This document shows positions 1 to 8,203 of a stretch of 9,759 bases of DNA, one piece after another. Position numbers and translations under genes: made by a program. The notes beneath the pieces were generated by a model. It was not told where the DNA came from. It searched no databases and was given only the letters and a program-made list of their open reading frames with translations. Each line of letters starts with the position of its first letter. The first letter of the stretch is position 1. The DNA comes from an uncultured Verrucomicrobiota bacterium (lineage in GTDB: Bacteria > Verrucomicrobiota > Verrucomicrobiae > Opitutales > Opitutaceae), in the NCBI GenBank assembly GCA_946481225.1, contig CAMLNJ010000069.1, positions 1 to 9,759 on the forward strand, written 5' to 3'.

Positions 1-1
1 C

Positions 2-1390
2 AAGGTGGAGGCGGGCCGCATGGAGCTGGTGCCTTCCCGATTCTCGCCGGCGCGCGCGATCGAGGACGTCCTGGCCGTGGTGAAGGCCCTCGTCCACCAG
101 AAGGGGATGTCCCTCGCGGTCGACTGCCCGCCCGACTTGCCGTTGCTCCACGCGGATCAGTCGAAGTTCAAGCAGGTGCTCTACAACCTGCTGAGCAACG
201 CGGTGAAATTCACGCCCGAGGGCGGCAAGGTCGCGGTGAGCGTCCGGCTGACGGCTCCCGGCGGCGAGGAAGGGCGCGGCGAAAAGACCGCGCTGCTCGT
301 GTCGGTCGCGGATTCCGGCATCGGACTGAAGGCGGAGGATCTGCCGCGTTTGTTCCGGGAGTTCGAGCAGATCGATTCCACCTACGCGCGGAAGCAGAGC
401 GGCACCGGGCTCGGGCTCGCCTTGAGCCAAAAGTTGGCCGAGCTGCACGGAGGCCGTATCTGGGCCGAGAGCGAGGGCGAGGGGCGGGGGAGCGTTTTCC
501 ATTTCGAGCTGCCTCTAAAGGGAGCGGGCGCGGATGCGCCGGAGGAGGCGAAGGCGATGGACAAGGCGTCGGCGGGCGAACCCGCGGTGGCGAGCGATGC
601 GGCCGACCACGCGGCGAATGGCGCGGCGCATCGACCGTTGGTGTTGGTGGTGGAGGACGACGCGACGGCGAGCACGCTGCTGGCGAGCCACCTTCAGGAC
701 GGCGGTTACGAGGTGGTCGTCGCGCGTTCGGGCGGGGAGGCGCTCGCGATCGCGCGGCGGGAGCGGATTTTTGCCATCACGATGGATATCCTGCTGCCGG
801 ACCGGCAGGGCTGGGAGGTGTTGGCGGAGCTCAAATCCGAGCCTGAGACGCGCGGCATTCCGGTGATCATCGTCTCGATCACGGATGACAAACAGCTAGG
901 CCTCAGCCTCGGCGCGGTGGATTTTCTGGTGAAGCCGGTGCGCCGGGAGGAGTTGCTCGAGGTGGTGCGACGCGCGGGGCGGGAGGCGGGGCGGCCGGTG
1001 CGCAAGGTGCTGGTCGTGGACGACGAGCCGGGCTCGGTCGAGCCGGCGGTGGAACTGCTCCGCGGCCATGGCTGCGAAGTGGAGCAGGCGACGGATGGCT
1101 CGGCGGGGCTGGAGCGCCTGGCGGGGGCGTTGCCCGATTTGCTTATCCTGGACCTGCTGATGCCGGGGATAAACGGCTTCGATGTGGTGGACCGCCTGCG
1201 CGCGGATCCGCGGACGGAGCGGCTGCCCGTGCTGGTCTACACGAGCAAGGATTTGACCGCGGAGGAGCGGGCGCGTCTGTCGCGCCAGGTCCAAGGCATC
1301 ACCGCGAAACCGGCGCCTGATCGCCTGCTGGCGGAGCTGAAGCGTGTGTCGGAGCAGACGCAGATCGTGAAACAAACGCTGTCATCATGA
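2..1390 (+). CDS. Hybrid sensor histidine kinase, 3' part (HATPase - REC - REC), truncated at window edge
   Basis: The frame is open to the left edge, reading AAG GTG GAG..., which matches the 'KVEAGRMEL' stretch that follows the dimerisation helices in this kinase family. The gene therefore starts upstream, and the sensor domain and phospho-accepting His box are not visible. Counting from the GTG at base 5, the ATPase domain shows an N box (N61, N65), a G1 box DSGIG (103-107) and a G2 box GTGLGL (133-138). An Ala/Glu-rich linker (about 172-210) follows. Receiver 1 has acidic residues 217-219, phospho-acceptor D261 and K310. Receiver 2 has D339/D340, phospho-acceptor D383 and K435. Such kinases autophosphorylate on His and pass phosphate to attached or separate receivers. 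The stop overlaps the next ATG by 4 nt (ATGA), which suggests translational coupling with the DivK-like receiver. The signal sensed cannot be told. Confidence 0.93.
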   Translation, partial: KVEAGRMELVPSRFSPARAIEDVLAVVKALVHQKGMSLAVDCPPDLPLLHADQSKFKQVLYNLLSNAVKFTPEGGKVAVSVRLTAPGGEEGRGEKTALLVSVADSGIGLKAEDLPRLFREFEQIDSTYARKQSGTGLGLALSQKLAELHGGRIWAESEGEGRGSVFHFELPLKGAGADAPEEAKAMDKASAGEPAVASDAADHAANGAAHRPLVLVVEDDATASTLLASHLQDGGYEVVVARSGGEALAIARRERIFAITMDILLPDRQGWEVLAELKSEPETRGIPVIIVSITDDKQLGLSLGAVDFLVKPVRREELLEVVRRAGREAGRPVRKVLVVDDEPGSVEPAVELLRGHGCEVEQATDGSAGLERLAGALPDLLILDLLMPGINGFDVVDRLRADPRTERLPVLVYTSKDLTAEERARLSRQVQGITAKPAPDRLLAELKRVSEQTQIVKQTLSS

Positions 1391-1788
1391 ACAACGCGCG
1401 CATCCTGGTGGTGGAGGATACGCCGGCGAACCTGGAGCTGGTGACGGATTTGCTGGAGACGGCGGGGCATCGCGTGCTGACCGCGACGGCGGCCGAACCG
1501 GGGCTGGAGCTGGCGCGGCGGGAGCGGCCCGACCTTATCCTTATGGACGTGGGCCTGCCGGGAATGGACGGGCTGGAGGCCGCGCGTCGCTTGCGGGACG
1601 ACCCCGCGACGGCGGAGATCCCGGTGGTGGCGCTCACGGCGCACGCGATGCGCGGCGACGAGGCGCTGGCGCGGGCGGCGGGATGTCGCGCCTACCTCAG
1701 CAAGCCGATCGACACGCGGAATTTTGCGCGCCGCGTCGCCGAGCTGCTTGCGACTCGCGAGCCGGATCCCTCTCGAAACCCATCCTGA
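1387..1788 (+). CDS. Stand-alone response regulator receiver protein, DivK-like
   Basis: A 133-residue single receiver domain with no output domain. E10/D11 form the acidic pocket, D54 in 'LILMDVGLPGMDG' is the phospho-acceptor, T84 is the conserved switch Thr and K106 in 'YLSKPI' the conserved Lys. The pattern 'ALTAHAMRGDE' followed by 'GCRAYLSKPI' closely resembles DivK-type receivers, which relay phosphate or bind kinases instead of binding DNA. The start ATG overlaps the stop of the upstream hybrid kinase. No Shine-Dalgarno sequence is visible, so translation is probably coupled. It lies between two kinases and is a natural shuttle between them, which is inference from context. The last ten or so residues are an unconserved tail. 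Confidence 0.93.
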   Translation: MNNARILVVEDTPANLELVTDLLETAGHRVLTATAAEPGLELARRERPDLILMDVGLPGMDGLEAARRLRDDPATAEIPVVALTAHAMRGDEALARAAGCRAYLSKPIDTRNFARRVAELLATREPDPSRNPS

Positions 1789-1807
1789 ACTTCGTCCCGA
1801 AACCGCC

Positions 1808-3016
1808 ATGAACACGCGCCCCGTGCCTTATCCCTCTTCCCCTGCGGGCTTCAACGCCGGCGACGGGGGCGACGGCGCCGCGGGACGCGTGCTCGTGGTG
1901 GACGACGAGGCGCAGAATCGGGAGTTGCTGCGGGACGTGCTGGAACTTCGCGGCTATACGGTGGACGAGGCGGCGAACGGAGCGGACGTGTTCGAATGCA
2001 TCACGGCCGGGGAGCCGGACGTGGTGCTGCTAGACGTGGCGATGCCGGTGGTCGACGGACTGGCGGTTTGCCGCCGCTTGAAGGCGGACGCCCATCTGGC
2101 GGCGATTCCGGTGATCATGGTGACCGCGCATGCGGGCCGCCATGATCGGTTGGCCGGCATCGAGGCCGGGGCGAACGATTATCTGACCAAACCCGTGGAC
2201 GCGCAGGATCTGGTGCTGCGGGTGCGCAACGCCGTGGCGTCGAAGCGCCAGCACGACGAACTGCGGGCGAACTACGCGCGGTTGCGCGAGCTGGAGCATT
2301 TGCGCGACAGCCTCACGCACATGGTCGTGCATGATCTGCGTTCGCCGTTGTCCGTTGTGTTGATGGCGCTCGAACTCCTGAAGGCGAAGGCGGCGGGCAG
2401 GTGGAGGGAGGACGATCTGGAGTGCCTGGTGCGGTGCGAAGTCGGCGCGAAGCTCATGAAGGAGATGATCGCCACGCTGCTGGACGTGAGCCGATTCGAG
2501 GCGAAGTCGATGCCGCTTTCGCCCACGCAGATCGACCTGAGGATTCTGGCGGGCGCGGCGCTGGAGTCGCTTCGTCAGGTGGCGGAGCGGCGAGGCATAG
2601 GGCTGGCGATCGAGGCGGAGGAATCGGTGCGGGCGCGCTGCGACACGGAGATCATCCGGCGCGTCTTGGTGAACCTGCTGGACAACGCGCTGAAGTTCAC
2701 GCCGCGGCAAGGTGGGATCGTGGTGGGCGTGCGTCGGATCGACGGAGATCGGGCGCGGCTTTCGGTGCGCGACGGGGGGCCGGGCATCGCGGAGGAGCAT
2801 CGGAGCCGGATATTCGAGAAGTTTTCCCAAATCGCCGCGGTGGACGCCCGCCGCGGCACCGGCCTGGGACTGGCCTTTTGCAAGCTGGCCGTCGAGGCTC
2901 ACGGCGGGGAAATCGGCGTGGAGAGCGAAGCGGGGAAAGGCAGCGTGTTTTGGTTTACGCTGCCGTGCGGGGGCTCTTCCGACGTGGAGCGGCTCAAGGC
3001 GGCGACGGTGAGCTAG
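1808..3016 (+). CDS. Soluble receiver - histidine kinase fusion (REC-HisKA-HATPase)
   Basis: A 402-residue protein. The receiver spans about residues 26-145 (D32/D33, phospho-acceptor D76, T106, K128). A short linker, possibly coiled (about 147-168), leads to the HisKA domain with H175 in 'MVVHDLRSPLS'. The ATPase domain follows: N box 'NLLDNALKFTP' from N289, G1 'DGGPGI' from D322, G2 'GTGLGL' from G350. No membrane segment is present, so it should be cytoplasmic and controlled through its receiver. The frame is open back to an ATG at 1724, but that start lies inside the preceding gene and adds 28 residues unlike any receiver. The ATG at 1808, 19 nt after the previous stop, is preferred, although it has no clear Shine-Dalgarno site. 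The stop TAG lies inside the left end of the palindromic element that follows. It probably exchanges phosphate with its two operon neighbours, but direction is unknown. Confidence 0.92.
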   Translation: MNTRPVPYPSSPAGFNAGDGGDGAAGRVLVVDDEAQNRELLRDVLELRGYTVDEAANGADVFECITAGEPDVVLLDVAMPVVDGLAVCRRLKADAHLAAIPVIMVTAHAGRHDRLAGIEAGANDYLTKPVDAQDLVLRVRNAVASKRQHDELRANYARLRELEHLRDSLTHMVVHDLRSPLSVVLMALELLKAKAAGRWREDDLECLVRCEVGAKLMKEMIATLLDVSRFEAKSMPLSPTQIDLRILAGAALESLRQVAERRGIGLAIEAEESVRARCDTEIIRRVLVNLLDNALKFTPRQGGIVVGVRRIDGDRARLSVRDGGPGIAEEHRSRIFEKFSQIAAVDARRGTGLGLAFCKLAVEAHGGEIGVESEAGKGSVFWFTLPCGGSSDVERLKAATVS

Positions 3017-3121
3017 AGCGCTTCAAATAGAACTGTAGCCGCTCCCGTGTCGGGCGCGTTATTGACCGTCGAGGGCACGGCCGACACGGCCGTGGCTACA
3101 ATTGAATTCGAAACGCTATAG
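3013..3121. repeat. 109-bp REPIN/MITE-like palindromic element with two inverted GTAG-hairpin REP units
   Basis: The outer 28 bases at each end form an imperfect terminal inverted repeat (3013-3040 against the complement of 3094-3121, 22 of 28 matching, both ending TGTAGCC). Inside each end is a REP-type unit: GTAG, then C, then a hairpin with a 7-bp stem and loop GTGTC. The left unit is at 3035-3058 on + (one T-C mismatch in its stem). The right unit is at 3076-3099 on - (perfect stem CACGGCC/GGCCGTG). A 17-nt spacer (3059-3075) separates them. GTAG at the foot of a hairpin is the hallmark of REP sequences mobilised by RAYT (TnpA-REP) transposases. No transposase is encoded here, so the element is non-autonomous. 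It sits between convergent genes, where it may also stop transcription from either side. A related unit lies at 8163-8186. Confidence 0.8.
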
Positions 3122-3267
3122 CCCCCTGCCCGCGGCGCCGGCATCGGCGGCGCATTCCTTCACGGCTTCCGTCATGGTCGGATGGGCGTGGAGGGTGCGG
3201 GCGAGGTCTTCGGCGCTGCCGCCGTATTCCATATCACTTCGCCGATCACCCACACGCCGGGTGGCGG
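3116..3267 (-). pseudogene. Degenerate 3'-end copy of lpd (dihydrolipoamide dehydrogenase) with internal deletion
   Basis: Bases 3155-3232 align without gaps to bases 8246-8323 of the intact lpdA in the same orientation, with 70 of 78 positions identical by eye. They encode [19 protein letters not shown] followed by MTEAVKE, the dimer-interface segment carrying the catalytic His and Glu. Bases 3233-3261 then match lpdA 8664-8692 (26 of 29), the 'PGVW.IGD' segment, so 340 nt (8324-8663 in lpdA) are missing and the frame is broken at the join. The C-terminal tail differs from lpdA and ends at a TAG (3116-3118) lying inside the terminal repeat of the adjacent palindromic element. Everything 5' of the 'PGVW' segment is gone: the stop of the large surface-protein gene follows at once. 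It cannot make a functional enzyme. It may derive from a paralogous lpd or from duplication of the local one. Confidence 0.85.
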
Positions 3268-6200
3268 TTAGTGCATTGCTGGCCGGACGACGTTCAGGCG
3301 GAAGAAAAGGCGAGGGGCCTGTTCGTTTGCCTGGCCCATCCAGGTTTCTGTCCCGTCGGTGCCGATCTCGACGCGGACATGCCGGTCGGCGGGATGCCAG
3401 TTGGCGAGGTCGGCGGACGTCTGCACTTCATAGGCGAGATCTGGCCGATCAGCAGGCCGTTCGTAGACGAAACTCCAGCCCGCCCCGTCATGGACCACGG
3501 CGCCGGCCGAGGCGCCGATGGGCTCATGAGGCTGGATTCCCAAGGCGTATTTCAAGAGGTTGGGCGCGGTGTCGGGGCCGAGCACGGCTAGGGGAGCGCT
3601 GATCGCGGCATCCGCCAATTCGGCGGTCGTGAAGCCGCGCAGGCGCCACGTCTCGAAACGTTCGGCGAAGCCCAAGCTAAATGGGGCGGAAATCGCCTCG
3701 CCCGCGCCGCTCACGGCGCGAACTTCGTAGGTGCCTTCCTGAGCTGCGGCGTTGGCCGTGAGGGTGAGCTGCGGGCCGCTGATGCCGACGATTTCGGCGC
3801 CATTGCGATACCAGCGGTAATAAATCGCGTTGGACGCGGCCGCAGTGAACGTCACCGCCTGGTCGGGAATGGTCGTGGCCGAGGCGGGCGTGGAGACAAA
3901 AGAGGGAAGGATGTCGGCCGAGGCATCGCGCACGGCCACGCTGTAATTAAAACCAGCGGAAATGAGAGCGGCGGACGAAAGACCGGGCGGCAGGTCGGCG
4001 TTCGGGCTATTCGCTGGTCCCGAGATCCGGATGGCGCCGTCGGCGGCGCGGGCGAGGATGTGGGCGCCGTAGGCGGAAATTTCGCTGACGAGACCGAGAG
4101 CGGCGTTTGGCGTGGTTCCGGTTGGCCCCAGCACCGCGCCGTCGGAGCGTAAAGCGTAGGAGCTGCCTGCGATTGCCGTGATGCCGTTCCAATCCGAGAA
4201 CGGATTCCAGCCGGCCAAAGAGAACTGAATCGAGGCCACCGTGCCGTCGGCGCGCAAGGCCAGCAAACGGTCGATGTCTCCGGAGATCGCGATGATGTTT
4301 TTTAGCGTGTTCGTGGTGACCGGATGTGAACCTAGCCATCCGACTACCGTCCCATCCCGTTTCAGGGCGAACGAGTGGTAGCCGGCGCTAAGCGAGATGA
4401 CATCGGTGAGGCCGGCGGGAACGTAGCGCTGCCCGGAACCGTTGATGTTCCACGAGATCACGGTGCCATCGGCCCGAAGCGCCATCATATGCGTGGTTCC
4501 GGCGGCAATGGCCACCACGTCGTGTGCGGCGGCCGGTGGCGGAGCTATGCCGGTGGCGGGTCCCCAAGCGGTTACGGTGCCATCGGCCCTGAGCGCCATC
4601 GTGTAGTTGTAACCGCCTGCGACGGTGATCACCCGGCCCAGGTCCGAGGGGACGGTGCTGGGATGCGCGCCCCACACCACGACTTGTTGCTGCTCCGGCA
4701 CCACATACACCCAGACGAAGGCGCGGCCGATTCCCCCGCCGTGGGAATCCACGACCTCCAACTCGTAGCGGCCTCCGTCGAAGGTGGTGACGGAAGGAAT
4801 GATATACGATGCCCCATCAGCGCCGAGAGGCCGGCCGTTTTTGGTCCAACGGCGGGTGAGGGCTCCGTGCCCGGTCATGGTGGCCTCGATATTGAGGGCT
4901 TGGCCGGGCGCGAGGACGTGTCGAACGGGGACCGAGAAGGCGACCGCCGGCGGGGGGACCACTTCGACGGTGACCGGATCGCTGGTGACCGAGCCGAATG
5001 AATTGGTCGCGATGAGGCGATAGACACCGGAGTCGGATATTTGCGCGGCGCCGAAGCTCAGGGATGGGCCGGATGCTTGTGGATAGGGGGCTTCGTTTTT
5101 GCTCCATGCGAAGCCGAGTTCGCCGCCGGTGGCCTCTACGCCGACGCGCGCGGACGTGCCGGCGGTGATGTATACCGGAGAGACTGGAACAGTCACGGCG
5201 GGAGCCCCGTCGCGGGATGAGTCGCGCACGGCCAGGGAAAAGGCGCCGCCCGCGGTGAAGAGGCGCACGTTTTGGAGCAAGGGCGGCGTCGCGGTCTGGC
5301 CGGAACCACTGTCTCCCCATGCGACGACCGTGCCGTCTGCGGTGAGCGCGAGGGTGAAGTTACCGGACGCGCGGATGGCGACGACGTTTCGCAGCCCTGC
5401 GGGCGGGGTGGACTGCCCGTGGGTATTCGAGCCCCAGCATACGACGGTGCCATCGGACTCCAAGGCGACGGCGTGGCTGCCGCCCATGGCGATGGCCACC
5501 ACGTCGCGCAGGGTCTGGGGCACGGACAGATTGCTGGAAGCGACGACCCGGCCGTCCGCCAGCAGGACCAACGAATCGTAATCGCCGGCGGCGACCGCGA
5601 CCACCCCGGTCAGACCGGAGGGGAGGCTTCCCAAGGTAGGTCCCACTTGCAGCACGGTGCCGTCGGCTTTGATGGCGAGGGCGTGATCTCGGCCGGCGGC
5701 GATGTCGATAATCCCGGTTGCGGTGGACGGGACGACCATGTTCCCCTGGTAGTTTCTTCCTGCGGCGACGAGGGTGCCGTCGGCTTTCAGCGCGAGCGAA
5801 AAATTGTAGCCGGCGGCGATCGCGACCGCGTCCGAGGTGTAGAGATTGAGTTGCCCCTGTGATCGATCCCCCCAGGCCGAAACCGTGCCGTCGGCTTTTA
5901 GCGCCAGTGCGTGATTGCCGCCGGCGGAGACCGCGACGAGGTCTGGAGAGAATGCGAGCCCGTCGCCGCGCTGGCCATAGTTGTTGGCGCCCCAGCCGAC
6001 GAGCTTGGTGCCAGCGACAGGGAGGAGCACATGGGCGAAAGCGCGGGCAACGAGGCCGTTCGCGTCCGTGACCTCGACCACGTAGTGACCGGCGTCGTTC
6101 GAGGTCGCTGGATCGCGCGTGAGGGTTGGGCCGGTGACGGCGTCCACCACCCGGCCGTTGTGTTTCCAGCGGTAGCTGAGAGGGCCGGTCCCGGTCGCCG

Positions 6201-7710
6201 AAACGGCGAGTTCCAAAGGCTGACCCAACGTCAGCAACTGTCGTGCGGGCGGGGTGGAAACCAGGGTGGGCGGCGGTATGACGGTGAGAACCGCGTCGGC
6301 GCTGGTGGCGGTGCCGAGCGAATTTGTGACCCTGACCGAGTAGGTGGCCACGCTCGCGGTCTGGCCCGCGCCGGCGACGAGCGAGGGATTTTTGGCCATG
6401 GGCACGGCGGTTCCGTTTTTATACCATTGGTAGGCGCAAAGGCCGGACGCGGAAGTGATCCCGACGGTGAACGTGGTCGTGGATCCCGCCAAGATGGTTC
6501 GTGACGCGGGATCGGCCACGATCATGGGTGCGGTGTCGAGCGAAGCGTCGCGCAGGGCCAGGGCGTGGCGTGTGCCCGCCGCGATGGCGGTTATGCGTGT
6601 CGCCCCGGCCGGCGGCGCGGCGAGATCGCCCCAGGCGACCACGGAGCCGTCCGCCTTCAACGCCAGCGCGCCGCCACCGGCGGCGATCGAGACGACATCG
6701 GCCAGGCCGGCGGGCACGTCGTGATAGAACCCCCAGGCGACCACCGTGCCGTCGGCTTTCAGTGCCAGGGAGAAGGAGGCGCCGGCGGCGATGGCGATCA
6801 CATTGCCGAGGCCGGATGGAACGGTGCTCCGCCCGAAAGTATTGTCACCCCAGGCCACCACGGTGCCATCGGCTTTGAGCGCGAGGGAATGTTGATAGCC
6901 CGCTGAAATCGCGACGACCTGCTCGAGGCCGGAGGGAACCACTGCCTGGCCGTAATTCGAGCCATACGGGTTGGTTTCCCTCCAAGCCACGACGATGCCG
7001 TCGGCTTTCAAGGCGAGGGAATGGTCGTAGCCGGCGGAAATGGCAATGACACTGGAAAGGTCGGATGGAACCGGTGCGGCGGGAGGGTCGAAGGACGAGC
7101 CCCAGCGAATGACGGTGCCGTCGGCGCGCAGAGCGAGTTTGTGCAGATAGCCTTCCGAAATGGCCGCGATGTTCGCGGTTGCGGGATCGGTCAGCGCTGT
7201 CGGCAGCGGAATCTGGTCGTAGGCCGCGTTTCCCCATTCCACGACGGTGCCATCCTTTTTTAGTCCGAAGGAACCGGAGCCGCCGGCTGCGATGGAGACG
7301 AGGTCGATGACGGAGGCCGGGACGTCGAGCTGTCCGTAGGCTGCATCACCCCAGCCGCCGGCTCGGGGAGAGGGCGTCGCCAGGAGGACGTGGCTGATCG
7401 TCCGGGTGATGGCGCCGAGCGTGTCGGTGATCTCGGCGACATAGACGCCGGCATCGGCGCGGGAGACGGAGGCGCGGGTGAGCGTCGGGCCGGTCTCGCC
7501 GGGCAGCTCCCGGTTGTCCTTTCTCCACTGGTAGCTCAGGTCACCGTCGTCGACGGCGCCCACCGTCAAGGTGAAGGATTGGCCGGTCTCGACGACGAGG
7601 CGCGAGATGGGGGAGCTGGTGATCACCGGCGCGGCCCGGGCGAACGAAAGCAGGAAGACGCAGAGGAGGCCCAGCCGCAGGCCGGGCAAAAAGTGTTGGA
7701 GACGAAACAT
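3268..7710 (-). CDS. Large secreted protein with six Ig-like domains and three seven-repeat RCC1-like propeller blocks
   Basis: About 1480 residues from the ATG at 7710. This start opens with a good Sec signal peptide: basic n-region (MFRLQHF), hydrophobic core '[11 protein letters not shown]' and a likely cut after ARA at residue 26. The frame stays open to an ATG at 7785, which would add 25 polar residues before the signal. No Shine-Dalgarno site helps decide. Approximate domain order: Ig1 27-117, RCC1 block 1 118-395, Ig2 396-481, Ig3 482-569, block 2 570-837, Ig4 838-921, Ig5 922-1009, block 3 1010-1269, Ig6 1270-1352, C-terminal region 1353-1480. The blade repeat is roughly '[20 protein letters not shown]' then 'VAWG', seven times per block. 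The C-terminal region ('NLLKYALG', '[18 protein letters not shown]', 'RLFFRL') resembles that of many verrucomicrobial secreted proteins. Function is unknown; such architecture suits surface adhesion or ligand binding. The gene ends directly against the lpd relic. Confidence 0.92.
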   Translation of the reverse strand: MFRLQHFLPGLRLGLLCVFLLSFARAAPVITSSPISRLVVETGQSFTLTVGAVDDGDLSYQWRKDNRELPGETGPTLTRASVSRADAGVYVAEITDTLGAITRTISHVLLATPSPRAGGWGDAAYGQLDVPASVIDLVSIAAGGSGSFGLKKDGTVVEWGNAAYDQIPLPTALTDPATANIAAISEGYLHKLALRADGTVIRWGSSFDPPAAPVPSDLSSVIAISAGYDHSLALKADGIVVAWRETNPYGSNYGQAVVPSGLEQVVAISAGYQHSLALKADGTVVAWGDNTFGRSTVPSGLGNVIAIAAGASFSLALKADGTVVAWGFYHDVPAGLADVVSIAAGGGALALKADGSVVAWGDLAAPPAGATRITAIAAGTRHALALRDASLDTAPMIVADPASRTILAGSTTTFTVGITSASGLCAYQWYKNGTAVPMAKNPSLVAGAGQTASVATYSVRVTNSLGTATSADAVLTVIPPPTLVSTPPARQLLTLGQPLELAVSATGTGPLSYRWKHNGRVVDAVTGPTLTRDPATSNDAGHYVVEVTDANGLVARAFAHVLLPVAGTKLVGWGANNYGQRGDGLAFSPDLVAVSAGGNHALALKADGTVSAWGDRSQGQLNLYTSDAVAIAAGYNFSLALKADGTLVAAGRNYQGNMVVPSTATGIIDIAAGRDHALAIKADGTVLQVGPTLGSLPSGLTGVVAVAAGDYDSLVLLADGRVVASSNLSVPQTLRDVVAIAMGGSHAVALESDGTVVCWGSNTHGQSTPPAGLRNVVAIRASGNFTLALTADGTVVAWGDSGSGQTATPPLLQNVRLFTAGGAFSLAVRDSSRDGAPAVTVPVSPVYITAGTSARVGVEATGGELGFAWSKNEAPYPQASGPSLSFGAAQISDSGVYRLIATNSFGSVTSDPVTVEVVPPPAVAFSVPVRHVLAPGQALNIEATMTGHGALTRRWTKNGRPLGADGASYIIPSVTTFDGGRYELEVVDSHGGGIGRAFVWVYVVPEQQQVVVWGAHPSTVPSDLGRVITVAGGYNYTMALRADGTVTAWGPATGIAPPPAAAHDVVAIAAGTTHMMALRADGTVISWNINGSGQRYVPAGLTDVISLSAGYHSFALKRDGTVVGWLGSHPVTTNTLKNIIAISGDIDRLLALRADGTVASIQFSLAGWNPFSDWNGITAIAGSSYALRSDGAVLGPTGTTPNAALGLVSEISAYGAHILARAADGAIRISGPANSPNADLPPGLSSAALISAGFNYSVAVRDASADILPSFVSTPASATTIPDQAVTFTAAASNAIYYRWYRNGAEIVGISGPQLTLTANAAAQEGTYEVRAVSGAGEAISAPFSLGFAERFETWRLRGFTTAELADAAISAPLAVLGPDTAPNLLKYALGIQPHEPIGASAGAVVHDGAGWSFVYERPADRPDLAYEVQTSADLANWHPADRHVRVEIGTDGTETWMGQANEQAPRLFFRLNVVRPAMH
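3904..7359 (-). repeat. Coding tandem repeats: three blocks of seven RCC1-like blades
   Basis: Block 1 spans 6526-7359, block 2 5200-6003 and block 3 3904-4683, separated by pairs of Ig-like domains. Each block starts with a half-blade (GGWGD, LVGWG, VVVWG) and ends with a half-blade 'LA(L/V)RD(A/S)S', or VAVRDAS in block 3. This fits closure of a circular seven-bladed propeller by strand exchange. At DNA level the repeats show as recurring GTGCCGTCGGCTTT-like words on the + strand (for example near 5657, 5773, 5885, 6745). Block 1 repeats are the most uniform. In block 3 several blades have lost the ADGTVVAWG core. These are protein-coding repeats, not a CRISPR array. Confidence 0.85.
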
Positions 7711-8115
7711 GGGGGATGCGGAGCCTGACCGGGCGTGTGGCATCTTCATTGGCGGGCGATAAAAGTCGGCGGGGGTATGAGTCATTGGAGACGGGACATA
7801 TGTGGAGCGAAGGTTTCCACCGGGACTACACCCGACCGCGTCGCTTTATTACGGAAAATCTGGAGGAAGAATCGACGGACTTCTGTTGCTCGGTGCCTAA
7901 CACGCCCAGCCGCACCCAAAACTGGCCTGTCGGGAATCTTGGGGGGGCACCGACGGTCAGGTCCGAACGTGGTGGCGGCTCGATACACACGGCCGAACGG
8001 TGCGGCAGGCGAAGGTGACGAACACGAAAGGCTCGGCCGGATCCGCGGGCGGGACGGCAAGAAAACGGGAAGGAGGTGTCGGGAGCGCGCGATGGCGCAG
8101 GGATGGGGAGGGGTG
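7711..8115. other. Intergenic / upstream region of the large secreted-protein gene
   Basis: No convincing gene is seen on either strand. Open frames here have no recognisable protein character. On the minus strand the region should carry the promoter and leader of the secreted-protein gene, but no -35/-10 pair stands out. One inverted repeat is visible: TCGGTGCC at 7890-7897 pairs with GGCACCGA at 7946-7953 across a 48-nt loop. It lies about 180-240 nt upstream of the chosen start and could be a leader structure or chance. The part nearest the gene (7711-7785) is an in-frame extension that could be coding if the upstream ATG at 7785 is used. Confidence 0.5.
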
Positions 8116-8156
8116 CAAAAGCAAAAGCCCGCGAGGCGGCGGCGCGCCCGCGGGCT
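8116..8156 (-). terminator. Rho-independent terminator downstream of lpdA
   Basis: Read on the minus strand, AGCCCGCG (8149-8156) pairs with CGCGGGCT (8126-8133) across a 15-nt GC-rich loop. The stem is followed by a T run, TTTTGCTTTTGC (on + a run of A at 8123-8126 and again at 8117-8120). The perfect 8-bp stem and T-tract 48 nt after the lpdA stop make a standard intrinsic terminator for the sucB-lpdA operon. Confidence 0.85.
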
Positions 8157-8162
8157 GGAGGG

Positions 8163-8186
8163 AACGGCCGGCACGGCCGTTGCTAC
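8163..8186 (-). repeat. Single GTAG-hairpin REP unit downstream of lpdA
   Basis: On the minus strand the order is GTAG (8183-8186), C, stem AACGGCC, loop GTGCC, stem GGCCGTT. The stem is perfect over 7 bp. Compared with the unit at 3076-3099, the outer stem pair changes from C-G to A-T while both pair perfectly, so it is a compensated change that supports a selected hairpin. It lies between the lpdA stop and the terminator. Flanking CGTTTCG and CCCTC words are also shared with the copy near 3100. Confidence 0.8.
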
Positions 8187-8203
8187 ACGAAACGGGTGTC
8201 GGG

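Noticed and set aside
1724..1807. Upstream ATG start for the receiver-kinase
   Set aside because: It lies within the preceding receiver gene and would add 28 residues with no resemblance to the family. The ATG at 1808 fits the gene spacing.
3102..3602. A + strand frame of 166 codons across the lpd relic and the end of the surface-protein gene
   Set aside because: It is antisense to recognisable lpd and Ig/RCC1 protein sequence and shows no domain of its own.
3904..7359. Regularly recurring short DNA words that could suggest a CRISPR array
   Set aside because: The recurring words are in frame, encode the RCC1-like blade core and vary at third positions. There are no fixed-length unique spacers and no cas genes.
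7711..7785. Upstream ATG start (7785) for the large secreted protein
   Set aside because: It would place 25 polar residues ahead of a well-formed signal peptide. It is still possible, as neither start has a clear Shine-Dalgarno site.
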